From Alphaproteobacteria bacterium (GTDB taxonomy: Bacteria; Pseudomonadota; Alphaproteobacteria; UBA8366; GCA-2717185), in assembly GCA_012103325.1 (NCBI GenBank), contig WLWY01000017.1, positions 1 to 64,000 of the forward strand: a DNA stretch of 64,000 bases. The letters are read 5' to 3'. Under the pieces are notes generated by a model that was not told the DNA's origin, did no database searches, and saw nothing but the letters and a program-made list of their open reading frames with translations. Numbering within the stretch: the first letter of the stretch is position 1; every line of letters begins with the position of its first letter. Both the position numbers and the translations under genes were made by a program. This document shows positions 42,401 to 50,068 of the stretch, one piece after another.

Positions 42401-43132
42401 CTATTTCGCAGGGATCTCTTTAGGGAACCGGGCGAGCAACAGTTCCAGCCCGTCCGGGCCGGCCTCGATTTCAACCAAACCTTCGTCGGGCGAGGCAAAC
42501 TCGACGGAGAGCGGCGGCAGGTCTTCGCCATCGCGCGCAAGCGAGCCGGAGACGACGACATGATATTGACCGCCACCTTCGCTGGCGTCCGGCAAAGTGT
42601 GTTTGGCGCCGGGGGCAAGCGTGACGCATTGCGCGAACAGCCCATCGGCCGTGGGCTCGATCAAGGTTTCGGTTTCGCCAGCGCCAGATTTAACGCCGAC
42701 GACCTGGCGCTGTTGGCCTTTGACCAGGAGGTCCCGGTTTGCCGGGAGGTATTTGGCGCCGGAATCCCAGGCCTGACGCAGCGTGAAATACTGTACGCCG
42801 TCATCTTCTGCGATGATCGGGCCGTAGGGTGTGTTGCCGCCGGCATATTGCACGGTCAGCGGATCGACGCGCATTTTACCCACAGTACCGCCGCCATGGA
42901 CGAAGACCTGGAACTGGTTGGTTTGGTGAAAGTGCGGACGGGTGACGGAGTGCGGCGGCTGGATGACAAGATAGGCCTGCGGCACGTCTTCGCCGGCGAC
43001 ATCCTTGCCGTAACCGGGCGTGCCGGGCTTCGGGGCCGACCCGATGTACTCCCAGCCCTTATAGGGTTGGTCGTCGACCATGTAGGTCGCTTCGGTCTGC
43101 TTGGCGGTTTCGGCGTCGGTCGAAATAAGCAT
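42401..43132 (-). CDS. Cupin-domain protein with C-terminal end supplied by a MITE
   Basis: The 243-residue protein starts at ATG 43132 (MLISTDAETAKQTEAT). A cupin-like metal motif is visible in VTRPHFHQTNQFQVFVHGGG, and a second beta-barrel half (CVTLAPGAKHTLPDASEGGG, YHVVVSGSL) suggests a bicupin. I do not know the substrate. The last five codons and the stop (EIPAK, then TAG) are read from the right end of MITE copy 2, so the original C-terminus has been replaced or trimmed. It is divergent from the LLM gene at 43231. Confidence 0.78.
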   Translation of the reverse strand: MLISTDAETAKQTEATYMVDDQPYKGWEYIGSAPKPGTPGYGKDVAGEDVPQAYLVIQPPHSVTRPHFHQTNQFQVFVHGGGTVGKMRVDPLTVQYAGGNTPYGPIIAEDDGVQYFTLRQAWDSGAKYLPANRDLLVKGQQRQVVGVKSGAGETETLIEPTADGLFAQCVTLAPGAKHTLPDASEGGGQYHVVVSGSLARDGEDLPPLSVEFASPDEGLVEIEAGPDGLELLLARFPKEIPAK

Positions 43133-43230
43133 ATCGGTCCTTCGTGGATGTCCAGGTCGTGTTGTGGTGAGTACAATGCGGTGGCGGGACGATACAAAAC
43201 AGCGCGATGCCCTGCAAATGGAGGCTTTGG

Positions 43231-44172
43231 ATGAGCGGTAACATGGAAATCGGTATCGATGTTGGCATCTATGGCCGGTTGGCGACGCCCGAGAATGTGC
43301 TGGGCCTGGCCCAGTTCGCGGAGGAACGGTCATACCATTCCGTCTGGCTTGCCGATCATGTGGTTTTTCCCGCGACCATCGAGTCGAAATATCCGTATAG
43401 CCCGACGGGCGACTTTCCCTCACCGGAAACCGAGCCGCTGCTGGAGCCGATCGCAACCATGGGCGTTTTGGCGGGTGCCACCAAGAGTGTGAAGATCGGC
43501 ACTTCCGTTTTGGTGATGCCGTACCGCAATCCGGTTGTCCTGGCGCGCATGCTGGCGACGCTCGACGTGTTCTCTGGCGGCCGCGTTGTACTGGGGGCGG
43601 GCAGCGGTTGGCTGGAGGAGGAATTTACGGCGCTGCAAACCGCGGACTTCGCCGCGCGCGGAGCGGTAACGGACGAGTATCTGGAAATCTTCAAGGCAGT
43701 CTCGGCCGGCGGGAAGGTGGCCTATGAGGGCGAGCATTACCGTTTCGATCCGGTGCATTGCTACCCGCCGTCGGTGCAGCAACCGCACCCGCCCATCCTG
43801 ATCGGCGGCATTTCGAACCGGGCGCTGCGCCGCGTTGCGGAACTGGGCGACGGCTGGATGTCGGTTTCGCTGGATGAGGAACGGATCCCGGAACGGCTGG
43901 AACGGCTCGGCCGGCTCTGCGAGGAACGGGGCCGGCGGCTCGACGATCTTTGGCTGTGCCACAAGCTGTTCATATCGATTGGCGAGGAAGAGGAGGGCGT
44001 GCATGGCGGCCGCAAGCTCGGCACCGGCTCGGTCGAGACGATCATCGACGATATAAAACGCTTCCAGGATTATGGCTACCGCTCGATGATCTTCCGCTAT
44101 CCCGGTGCCGACGCGGCGGAGCAACACCGGCAATTTGATATTCTGGCGGACAAGATTATGCCGCGGGTTTAA
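43231..44172 (+). CDS. LLM-class F420/FMN-dependent oxidoreductase
   Basis: The 313-residue luciferase-fold protein has EIGIDVGIYGRLATPENVLG, SVWLADHVVFPATIESKYPY, GTSVLVMPYRNPVVLARML, LDVFSGGRVVLGAGSGWLEE, FEAL-type LQTADFAARGAVTDEYLEIF and PPILIGGISNRALRRVAELG. These place it in the probable-F420-dependent TIGR03619-like group. Cofactor and substrate are unproven. ATG 43231 is preferred, with GAGG six or seven bases upstream. Confidence 0.9.
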   Translation: MSGNMEIGIDVGIYGRLATPENVLGLAQFAEERSYHSVWLADHVVFPATIESKYPYSPTGDFPSPETEPLLEPIATMGVLAGATKSVKIGTSVLVMPYRNPVVLARMLATLDVFSGGRVVLGAGSGWLEEEFTALQTADFAARGAVTDEYLEIFKAVSAGGKVAYEGEHYRFDPVHCYPPSVQQPHPPILIGGISNRALRRVAELGDGWMSVSLDEERIPERLERLGRLCEERGRRLDDLWLCHKLFISIGEEEEGVHGGRKLGTGSVETIIDDIKRFQDYGYRSMIFRYPGADAAEQHRQFDILADKIMPRV

Positions 44173-44241
44173 ATCACTATTGACCTTCCGCCCGCTGGAA
44201 CGCCTACGTGCTGAAGACATCGATAAAGGCAAGGAGCCACC

Positions 44242-44784
44242 ATGAAGATGAAGCAATCATTTGCCGCGGCAGCGTTCGTCTTCGCTGTGACCTTCGCCAG
44301 TGCAGCTATTGCTGCCGGTTCGCATAGCGGCGGGCATGGACATGGCTTCGCCTTTGGCAAGCCGGGGAAAGCATCGGCAGTCAGCCGCACCTTGCAGATC
44401 ATCATGAAGGAAAATTTCTACGAACCGAAATCCATCGATGTCAAAGCCGGTGAAACCATTCGCTTCAAGATCGTCAACAAGGGTGAGTTGGTGCACGAAT
44501 TCAATATCGGCACCGCAGCCATGCATGCCAGCCATCGGAAGGAAATGATGATGATGGTCGAACATGGTGTACTCGAGGCCGACAAGATCAACCATCACAT
44601 GATGAAGATGGACATGGGTGGCGGTAAAACCATGGCGCACGACGACCCGAACAGCGTGCTGCTGGAACCGGGCAAGTCGGGCGAGATTATCTGGACGTTC
44701 ACGAAGGCGGCGGACATCGAATTCGCCTGCAACGTGCCCGGGCACTACGACGCCGGCATGATGGGCGACATTCGGTTCAAATAG
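44242..44784 (+). CDS. Periplasmic cupredoxin with Met/His-rich insert
   Basis: The 180-residue blue-copper-type protein has a signal peptide (cleavage after AAIAA, residue 25). The mature part is a plastocyanin-like barrel with probable copper ligands H85 (LVHEFNIG), C163 and H168 (FACNVPGHYD) and M173 or M174. Between 93 and 135 it has an unusual Met/His-rich insert (MHASHRKEMMMMVEH, NHHMMKMDMGGG, KTMAH) that could hold extra copper. It may take part in copper storage, delivery or electron transfer. It ends one base before the stop of the convergent hydratase gene. Confidence 0.9.
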   Translation: MKMKQSFAAAAFVFAVTFASAAIAAGSHSGGHGHGFAFGKPGKASAVSRTLQIIMKENFYEPKSIDVKAGETIRFKIVNKGELVHEFNIGTAAMHASHRKEMMMMVEHGVLEADKINHHMMKMDMGGGKTMAHDDPNSVLLEPGKSGEIIWTFTKAADIEFACNVPGHYDAGMMGDIRFK

Positions 44785-45582
44785 CTACGCGATTTTCGCG
44801 AAGCGCGCACTTACCGATCCCAGCGCGCCGAAATCTGCCGTCATTGAGCCTCCGGGCGCGATCGGTATCGGCGTCGCGCAAGTGCCCGTCGTTACCACGT
44901 GGCCTGCCTTCAGTCCGATACCGTGCCGGGATAGCTCGTTGGCGATCCAGGCAAGCGCGATGCGCGGGTCGCCGAGGACGTTTGCACCGATGCCTTCATG
45001 AGTCTCTTTTCCGTCGACCGTGACCGTAACCTTATGTTGCGACAGGTCGGTCCCGCGCCAGGTTTCAGGCATTGCCGGGCCGAGGACAAAATCGTGCGCA
45101 CAGGCATTGTCGGCGATCAGTTGCGCGGCGCCGGCGCGTTCCACTGGCTCGAAGCGGGAGTCTGGGATTTCGATGGCGGCGTGCAATGTGCCAACAGCCG
45201 CCAGTACCTCGTCGACGGAATAGTCCTGGGTGCGGGGCGGCAGGTCGCGGTTCATGCGGAAGGCGAATTCTGGCTCGGCCACGGCGAGGCGGTTGTGTCC
45301 GAAGTCGAGGGTGGCGCCATCTTCGAAGACATGCGCCGCCAGCAGCCGGCCGGCGATCGGCCCGTCGACGCCGATATGCGACTGGCCCGCTGCGCTGGTT
45401 GCGGCGATCTTCCAGCCAGCGATCGGCTGGCCGCTCAGCGTTTCATAGTACGCCTGGACGGCATAGCCTTCCACACGGTTGGTGGGACGAAGCGGCGCGG
45501 GCAGGGCGTCGATGACCGTACCCTCTTGCCAGCACCGCCAAATACTCTCGGCTGCTTCCTTCGCCTGACTTTCGCTTAGCAC
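44785..45582 (-). CDS. 2-keto-4-pentenoate hydratase (MhpD/fumarylacetoacetase-fold) family protein
   Basis: The 265-residue protein matches 2-oxopent-4-enoate hydratase-type enzymes: NRVEGYAVQAYYETLSGQPI, GWKIAATSAAGQ, AEPEFAFRMNRDLP, AAVGTLHAAIEIPDSRF and GHVVTTGTCATPIPIAPGG. These hydrate or decarboxylate 2-oxo acids in the meta-cleavage pathway. The start is GTG 45582, five bases past the stop of the tautomerase gene, with AGGCGG before it. It is the last gene of a LysR-hydrolase-tautomerase-hydratase operon. Confidence 0.9.
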   Translation of the reverse strand: MLSESQAKEAAESIWRCWQEGTVIDALPAPLRPTNRVEGYAVQAYYETLSGQPIAGWKIAATSAAGQSHIGVDGPIAGRLLAAHVFEDGATLDFGHNRLAVAEPEFAFRMNRDLPPRTQDYSVDEVLAAVGTLHAAIEIPDSRFEPVERAGAAQLIADNACAHDFVLGPAMPETWRGTDLSQHKVTVTVDGKETHEGIGANVLGDPRIALAWIANELSRHGIGLKAGHVVTTGTCATPIPIAPGGSMTADFGALGSVSARFAKIA

Positions 45583-45586
45583 GGCG

Positions 45587-45982
45587 TCAGGCCGCCTTTC
45601 CCCGTGTCCGCAATGCGCTGACATCGGGCGTTGCGTCGTCCAAGGGCGGCAATTGGTCGCCACCGGAAATACAATCGTCCTGTCCGAATTTGCGACACAG
45701 CACGATCAGTTCGTCCGGCGGTGTCCCGACGACTCGCTCGAAGACTTCATGCGCTTCCAGGAACAGTGCTTCCGTCCGCTCCTTTTCATGACCGCGGCCG
45801 TCGCGCACTTCCACCGTCATGATGATGGTGCGCTCCTCCGGCTCCGAGGTATAGGAGCGCACGGCGATCCAGATATGTTCCTTGAACCAGGTGCGGGCAA
45901 TGCAGCCATGCATCGCAGCGCGGATATCCACCCGCTGCTCACGGCCGAGCCATTCCGGTACATCGATTCTGACGATAGGCAT
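45587..45982 (-). CDS. Tautomerase family protein (4-oxalocrotonate tautomerase-like)
   Basis: The 131-residue protein begins M-P-I-V-R-I, so after Met removal Pro is N-terminal and can be the catalytic base. It has the beta-alpha-beta pattern IVRIDVPEWLGREQRVDIRA and ERTIIMTVEVRDGRGHEK. It is about twice the length of classical 4-OT (62), fitting a fused dimer-type subgroup. Its operon partner, a 2-oxopent-4-enoate hydratase-type enzyme, supports a role in 2-hydroxymuconate-like metabolism. Confidence 0.85.
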   Translation of the reverse strand: MPIVRIDVPEWLGREQRVDIRAAMHGCIARTWFKEHIWIAVRSYTSEPEERTIIMTVEVRDGRGHEKERTEALFLEAHEVFERVVGTPPDELIVLCRKFGQDDCISGGDQLPPLDDATPDVSALRTRGKAA

Positions 45983-46065
45983 AAGCGCTGCTCCTTCACA
46001 TAACCAATATCAATCCGGTCCAGCGTAGCAAGGTCATCTATGCCGGGGAAGGCGGAGACGAAATG

Positions 46066-46872
46066 TTATCCATGCTCCAGGAAAGAACGAACCTTCGCGT
46101 TCACGCGGGCGGGAAACTCCCAGAGCGGGAAGCCGCCGGCATTCGGTATCGTGGCGCGCCGGCAGTTCGGCAAGGCCGCTTCAAGCGCGTCCGCCGCATC
46201 GAGAAAATCGGGTACTTCATGCTCGCCGTTTACGATCAGGACCGGTATCTCTAGCTCGACCAGGAGCGTGTCTATCGGCGGTAATGGGCGGCTGGCGAGC
46301 CCCGAATCCAGCCAGGGCTGCCCACCGAATTCGCCGATGAGCGCGCGGTGTTCGGCGGCGCGGCATTCTTTCGGATTGGCCCGCATGACATCGAACCATT
46401 CTCCGTCCTGCCACCATTTTTCCCGCGCGGCCGCAATACCTTTTTCCCGGGCGGTCGTCGCGATGTCGGCCAGCGTGTCGTTCACCGATGGCAACGGACG
46501 GCCCGGGAATACAGGTCCTTCGAGGATAAGCGAGCGAAAGATTTCTGGTTGCCGGCAGCCGAGCAATAGGCCAGTGCCGGCACCGAGATGTGTGCCCCAG
46601 AAATGAGACTGAGTCACCTGTGCGTGGTTCAACGCACCTTCGATGCTGGAGGCATATTCCTCCAGCCCGTACGGCCCCGGTATATCCGAAGACAGCCCAT
46701 GGCCAGGCAAGTCGATCAGAATAACTTGGTAGTCCGCCTTGAATGCTTCGATCTGACGGGAGAAAAGCTGCCTGTTCTGCGAAACGCCGTGGACCATGGT
46801 GATCCAAGGCGCCTGCGGGCCAGCGACCGTGATCGTCTCGTACCGAGCGAGGGAGGGATGATCGCTTGGCAT
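46066..46872 (-). CDS. Alpha/beta hydrolase-fold protein with replaced catalytic Ser and His
   Basis: The 268-residue protein is fold-complete: VHGVSQNRQLFSRQI, IDLPGHGLSSDIPG and the C-terminal E-F-P-A-R-V-N. At the nucleophile elbow it has G93-T-H95-L-G97 instead of GxSxG, and where the catalytic His is expected it has G247 (NAGGFPLWEFP). Ser-based hydrolysis therefore seems impossible by the usual mechanism. Some alpha/beta-hydrolase homologues with a GxHxG elbow exist, but their chemistry is unknown to me. It is 10 bp downstream of the LysR gene and 83 bp upstream of the tautomerase gene. Confidence 0.85.
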   Translation of the reverse strand: MPSDHPSLARYETITVAGPQAPWITMVHGVSQNRQLFSRQIEAFKADYQVILIDLPGHGLSSDIPGPYGLEEYASSIEGALNHAQVTQSHFWGTHLGAGTGLLLGCRQPEIFRSLILEGPVFPGRPLPSVNDTLADIATTAREKGIAAAREKWWQDGEWFDVMRANPKECRAAEHRALIGEFGGQPWLDSGLASRPLPPIDTLLVELEIPVLIVNGEHEVPDFLDAADALEAALPNCRRATIPNAGGFPLWEFPARVNAKVRSFLEHG

Positions 46873-46882
46873 CGGAAATGGC

Positions 46883-47770
46883 CTACTTTTCGTCGGCGAG
46901 TTTGTTGCGCAGCCACGTTAGAAAGGTGCGCACGGCGGGGCGCTTCTGATCGCCCGGCCGGCAAACGAAATAGAGCGACTGTTCTAGTTCGAGCGTCACC
47001 TCGCTGATCTGGACGAGTCTGCCTGCCGAGAGATCGTCGGCCGCGAGGAGACGGCGAACCAGGGCTACGGCTTGGCCGTCGATCGCCGCGGCGATCAGCA
47101 CGCCGGTGTCTCCGTAGCGGTCACCCTCAAGTTTCCCCTCGCCTTCGCTTGCACCGGCTTCTTCAAACCATGGTTCCCAGCTTGGATTGTAGTCGTCATG
47201 GATGAGGGGCATTTTTTTGATCGCACTGGCGTCCAATGGAAGCGGCATGCCATCGACCATGTTCGGCGACGCTACGGCGACCAATTCCTCCGCCGCCAAC
47301 AGGCTCAAATACAGCCCCTGCCAGTCTCCCTTGCCAAACCGCAGCCCGACGTCGACCGGCGCCGCCTGAAAATCAATCAGGTTGTCGTTGGTGTCCAAGA
47401 GAACCGAGAGCTCCGGATGCGCTGACCGAAAATCGGGCAGCCTCGGCACAACCCATTTGAGCGCCAGAGACGTGGGAAGCGAGACGGTAATCGTCTTTTC
47501 CGTACTGCGCCGCGTTAGGTCGGCGACCCCGCTATGCAAGGTCATGAACGCTTCCTTCGAGGCGCGGAACAGGGTCGCGCCACTGTCCGTCAGTTCCGCA
47601 CCCTTTGCGGTACGGCGAAAGAGGCGCATGCCGAGATGTTCCTCCAGCCCGCGAACCTGCCGGCTGACCGCGCCATGGGTCACCGCCAACTCGTCCGCCG
47701 CGCGGCTGAAATTTCCATGTCGTGCGACCGCGTCGAAAGCCTGAATAGCGCGTAATGAAGGCAGTCTCAT
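46883..47770 (-). CDS. LysR-family transcriptional regulator (GcvA-like)
   Basis: The 295-residue protein has the winged-helix N-terminus (RAIQAFDAVARHGNFSRAAD, LAVTHGAVSRQVRGLEEHLG, LFRRTAKGAELTDSG) and a periplasmic-binding-type ligand domain. The VTHGAVSRQV recognition helix is GcvA-like. Unusually for LysR, it does not face a divergent target gene but heads the same-strand operon hydrolase-tautomerase-hydratase, 10 bp from the first of these, so it may regulate the whole unit including itself. I use ATG 47770; an earlier in-frame start at 47791 adds seven residues. Confidence 0.92.
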   Translation of the reverse strand: MRLPSLRAIQAFDAVARHGNFSRAADELAVTHGAVSRQVRGLEEHLGMRLFRRTAKGAELTDSGATLFRASKEAFMTLHSGVADLTRRSTEKTITVSLPTSLALKWVVPRLPDFRSAHPELSVLLDTNDNLIDFQAAPVDVGLRFGKGDWQGLYLSLLAAEELVAVASPNMVDGMPLPLDASAIKKMPLIHDDYNPSWEPWFEEAGASEGEGKLEGDRYGDTGVLIAAAIDGQAVALVRRLLAADDLSAGRLVQISEVTLELEQSLYFVCRPGDQKRPAVRTFLTWLRNKLADEK

Positions 47771-47947
47771 CGCATAACTAGTTGTTACCAAAACTCACAG
47801 TATGAGGAATTTATATCGATTGTTCGGATCGTGCAAAAGGTTATTTTTGCTACGTCATTTTGAAATAGGCGAAACAAATTTCGCACGCCGTATTTGTAAA
47901 TATCACACTGCGCTTGACGAAGGCGCTGGTGGGGCTTGGAGGATGCG

Positions 47948-48649
47948 ATGTTTCTGAAATCTATTAATTCACGTGCCGCGGGTTTGATTGCCGGAGGATT
48001 TCTTTTCTTCGCAGCGTCGAATGCCAGTGCCAGTCTGTGCAACGGCTTTATTGCGACGAACTGGAATTTAGTCGACGGACCTCTTGAGATTACCGATTTA
48101 AACCAGTCCGGTGGATTTATCGGCTGTTCGACTCAGTCGGTTGTGTCGGGGAACGCGAGCTTTACCACGGACGATTTCGAAAACGGGGCTCCTGTCGTGT
48201 TCGAGAATGCATTCAGCTATTCGGTCCGCGCGCTCGACGATGACACGATACGGGTGGAGCGGACGGCGACGGTCGAGATTCCCGATCTGGAAAGCGTCTT
48301 CCTTTTCCCGGGTTTCACGCTCGAATTGACCGACATCCAGTGGGTGGGTTCCGACGGAAGCATCCAGGATGTGGACCCACTTCCCTTTCTGTTCTCTATC
48401 GGAGTCTCCGGATTTACCGCTGACTCGATAACGTTTGCGCTCGAACGAAATACGATCGGTCAATCGCAGTTCACCAACGAGACGTTCGTTTTGACGTCCG
48501 ATTTCGACATCGTCGTGACGCACAGCGTTCCGGAACCCGGCACGCTCGCGCTTTTCGCGCTGGGCATTGCATGGCTCGGCGTTGCCCGTCGCCGACGTGA
48601 GACGACGGCCCGGAAGCAATATAAAAATGGAGAAAGTTGTGTCATTTGA
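47948..48649 (+). CDS. PEP-CTERM protein, tandem paralogue 1
   Basis: The 233-residue product has a signal peptide (ending NASAS), a beta-rich domain with the pair C...GGFIGCSTQSV, the repeated segments VRALDDDTIRVERTATVEIP and FPGFTLELTDIQWVG, then VPEPGTLALFALGIAWLGVA and RRRRE. The PEP-CTERM tail means exosortase processing. An odd extra tail of 16 residues follows the Arg cluster. GGAGG at 47938 is five bases before ATG 47948. It shares about half its residues with the next two genes, so this is a local gene family. Confidence 0.88.
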   Translation: MFLKSINSRAAGLIAGGFLFFAASNASASLCNGFIATNWNLVDGPLEITDLNQSGGFIGCSTQSVVSGNASFTTDDFENGAPVVFENAFSYSVRALDDDTIRVERTATVEIPDLESVFLFPGFTLELTDIQWVGSDGSIQDVDPLPFLFSIGVSGFTADSITFALERNTIGQSQFTNETFVLTSDFDIVVTHSVPEPGTLALFALGIAWLGVARRRRETTARKQYKNGESCVI

Positions 48650-49316
48650 TTTGAGATTTTTGCGCGTTGCCGGCCCGCTGGCCGGCGGGCTTCTTTGCCT
48701 TGCTGCCTCACATGCCAGCGCCAGCATTTGCAACGATTTTATGGAAACGAACTGGATAGTGAATGGCGGTTCTATGGAGGTCACCGATTTAAACCAGACC
48801 GGCGGATTTATCGGCTGTGCGACACAGTCGGTTCTTTCGGGAAACGCGAGCTTCACGACGGACGAACTCGAAGATGGTGAATTTGTCGTTCTCGAAAACG
48901 CGTTCAACTATTCTATCAGCGCGCTCGATGGCGACACGATACGGGTGCAACTGGCCGCTACGGTCGATGTTCCCGAAGAGGATGGCACCTTTCTTTTTCC
49001 GGGTTTCACGCTCGAATTGACCGATATTCAGTGGACGGACTCCCCCGGAAGTATCGAGAGCGTGACCTTATTACCATTCTCGTTCTTTGTGGAAGTCACC
49101 GAATTTACGGCAGACTCGATAACGTTTGGGCTCAACGAGGGTCTCGACGACGGTTTTTCGTTCGGCCAAAATCCGCCACTCACGGGCGAGACGTTTTTGC
49201 TGACGGCCGACTTCGGCATTGTCGTAACGCACGCCGTGCCTGAGCCTGGCACGTTGGCACTTTTCGCTTTCGGTCTCGCAGGCCTTGGTGCCGCGCGGTG
49301 GCGTGGGGTGATTTAA
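48627..49316 (+). CDS. PEP-CTERM protein, tandem paralogue 2
   Basis: The 229-residue protein (start ATG 48627, or GTG 48639 with GGAG ahead of it) repeats the layout of paralogue 1: signal peptide ending SHASAS, ICNDF then GGFIGCATQSVLSGNASF, FPGFTLELTDIQW, FTADSITFGL and VPEPGTLALFAFGLAGLGAA with a short WRGVI end instead of an Arg cluster. The start overlaps the end of paralogue 1 by 23 bp, so the two are coupled. The weak basic tail could affect sorting. Confidence 0.85.
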   Translation: MEKVVSFDLRFLRVAGPLAGGLLCLAASHASASICNDFMETNWIVNGGSMEVTDLNQTGGFIGCATQSVLSGNASFTTDELEDGEFVVLENAFNYSISALDGDTIRVQLAATVDVPEEDGTFLFPGFTLELTDIQWTDSPGSIESVTLLPFSFFVEVTEFTADSITFGLNEGLDDGFSFGQNPPLTGETFLLTADFGIVVTHAVPEPGTLALFAFGLAGLGAARWRGVI

Positions 49317-49447
49317 CTGATCCGCAACCCGCGGTCGCCATCGATGGTGACGTTTTGGTCGCGAAACGTTTGGCGGAGGCTTGAATAACAACTGATCGGT
49401 TTGTAGTGTTTCTGCGACGTTCTTTGTGAAGTAGGGAGAATACGCAG

Positions 49448-50068
49448 ATGCCCGGACTTAATTTTGCCCGACTGGCGAGCCTGTTTGCGGGCGGTTGTCT
49501 ATTCTTCGCTGCGTCTGCCGCGAATGCGAATCTCTGTAATGGGCAGATCTCGACAAGCTGGTCGTCGAATTCTGCCTTCACCGTCAGCAATGACACATCG
49601 TCAGGAGGCTTTGTCGCTTGCGCCACAGCGTCTGGTTTTTCCGGTGACGTTGAAACCGAAGGTAACGATGCGGCCTTCGATTATACGGTACGGGCGCTTG
49701 ATGACGACACATTGCAGTTGCGTGTCCAAAGTTCAATCAACCCTGAGCAAGAGAGCGTCTTTGTATATCCGGGATTTACACTCGAATTGACAGACATTGA
49801 ATGGGTTGGATTGGCTGGTTCGATCCTGGATGTAACGCAAGTGAGTGGCAATGTTTCGTTCTTTGACGTTGACGAATTTACGGCGGATTCGATTACGCTC
49901 TCCTTCGGCGATCTTGTTGTTGCGGCGTCGATCTTTGATCCGGAGACGCGTGAATTTTTTGCCGAGTTCGATATTACCGCTGTGCATGGTATCCCAGAAC
50001 CTGGCACGTTGGCGCTCTTCGCTCTCGGCCTTGCCGGCCTCGGCATTGCGAGGCGCAGAACGGTTTAG
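49448..50068 (+). CDS. PEP-CTERM protein, tandem paralogue 3
   Basis: The 206-residue protein has a signal peptide (SAANAN), the LCNGQ...GGFVACATASG cysteine pair, YTVRALDDDTLQLRVQSSI, YPGFTLELTDIEWVG, FTADSITLSFGD and a full IPEPGTLALFALGLAGLGIA-RRR tail. AGGGAGAA precedes ATG 49448. It is the shortest of the three because a loop between the cysteine pair and the first repeat is reduced. It ends in a 4-bp overlap with the convergent thiolase gene. Confidence 0.88.
   Translation: MPGLNFARLASLFAGGCLFFAASAANANLCNGQISTSWSSNSAFTVSNDTSSGGFVACATASGFSGDVETEGNDAAFDYTVRALDDDTLQLRVQSSINPEQESVFVYPGFTLELTDIEWVGLAGSILDVTQVSGNVSFFDVDEFTADSITLSFGDLVVAASIFDPETREFFAEFDITAVHGIPEPGTLALFALGLAGLGIARRRTV

Larger units (their letters stand above)
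41082..42419. mobile_element. MITE copy 2, inverted, interrupted by the IS5-like element
   Basis: The left end GGAGACTTCTGCAAAACTG at 41082 and the right end CTATTTCGCAGGGATCTCT at 42419 bound the element. The short arm (64 bp) lies left of the IS and the long arm (116 bp) right, the reverse of copies 1 and 3. Without the IS it is about 176 bp. Palindromes are CCTCCCCC...GGGGGAGG, split by the IS, and CCTTCCCCCC...GGGGGAAGG near 42346. The right end runs into the 3' end of the cupin gene. Confidence 0.75.
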
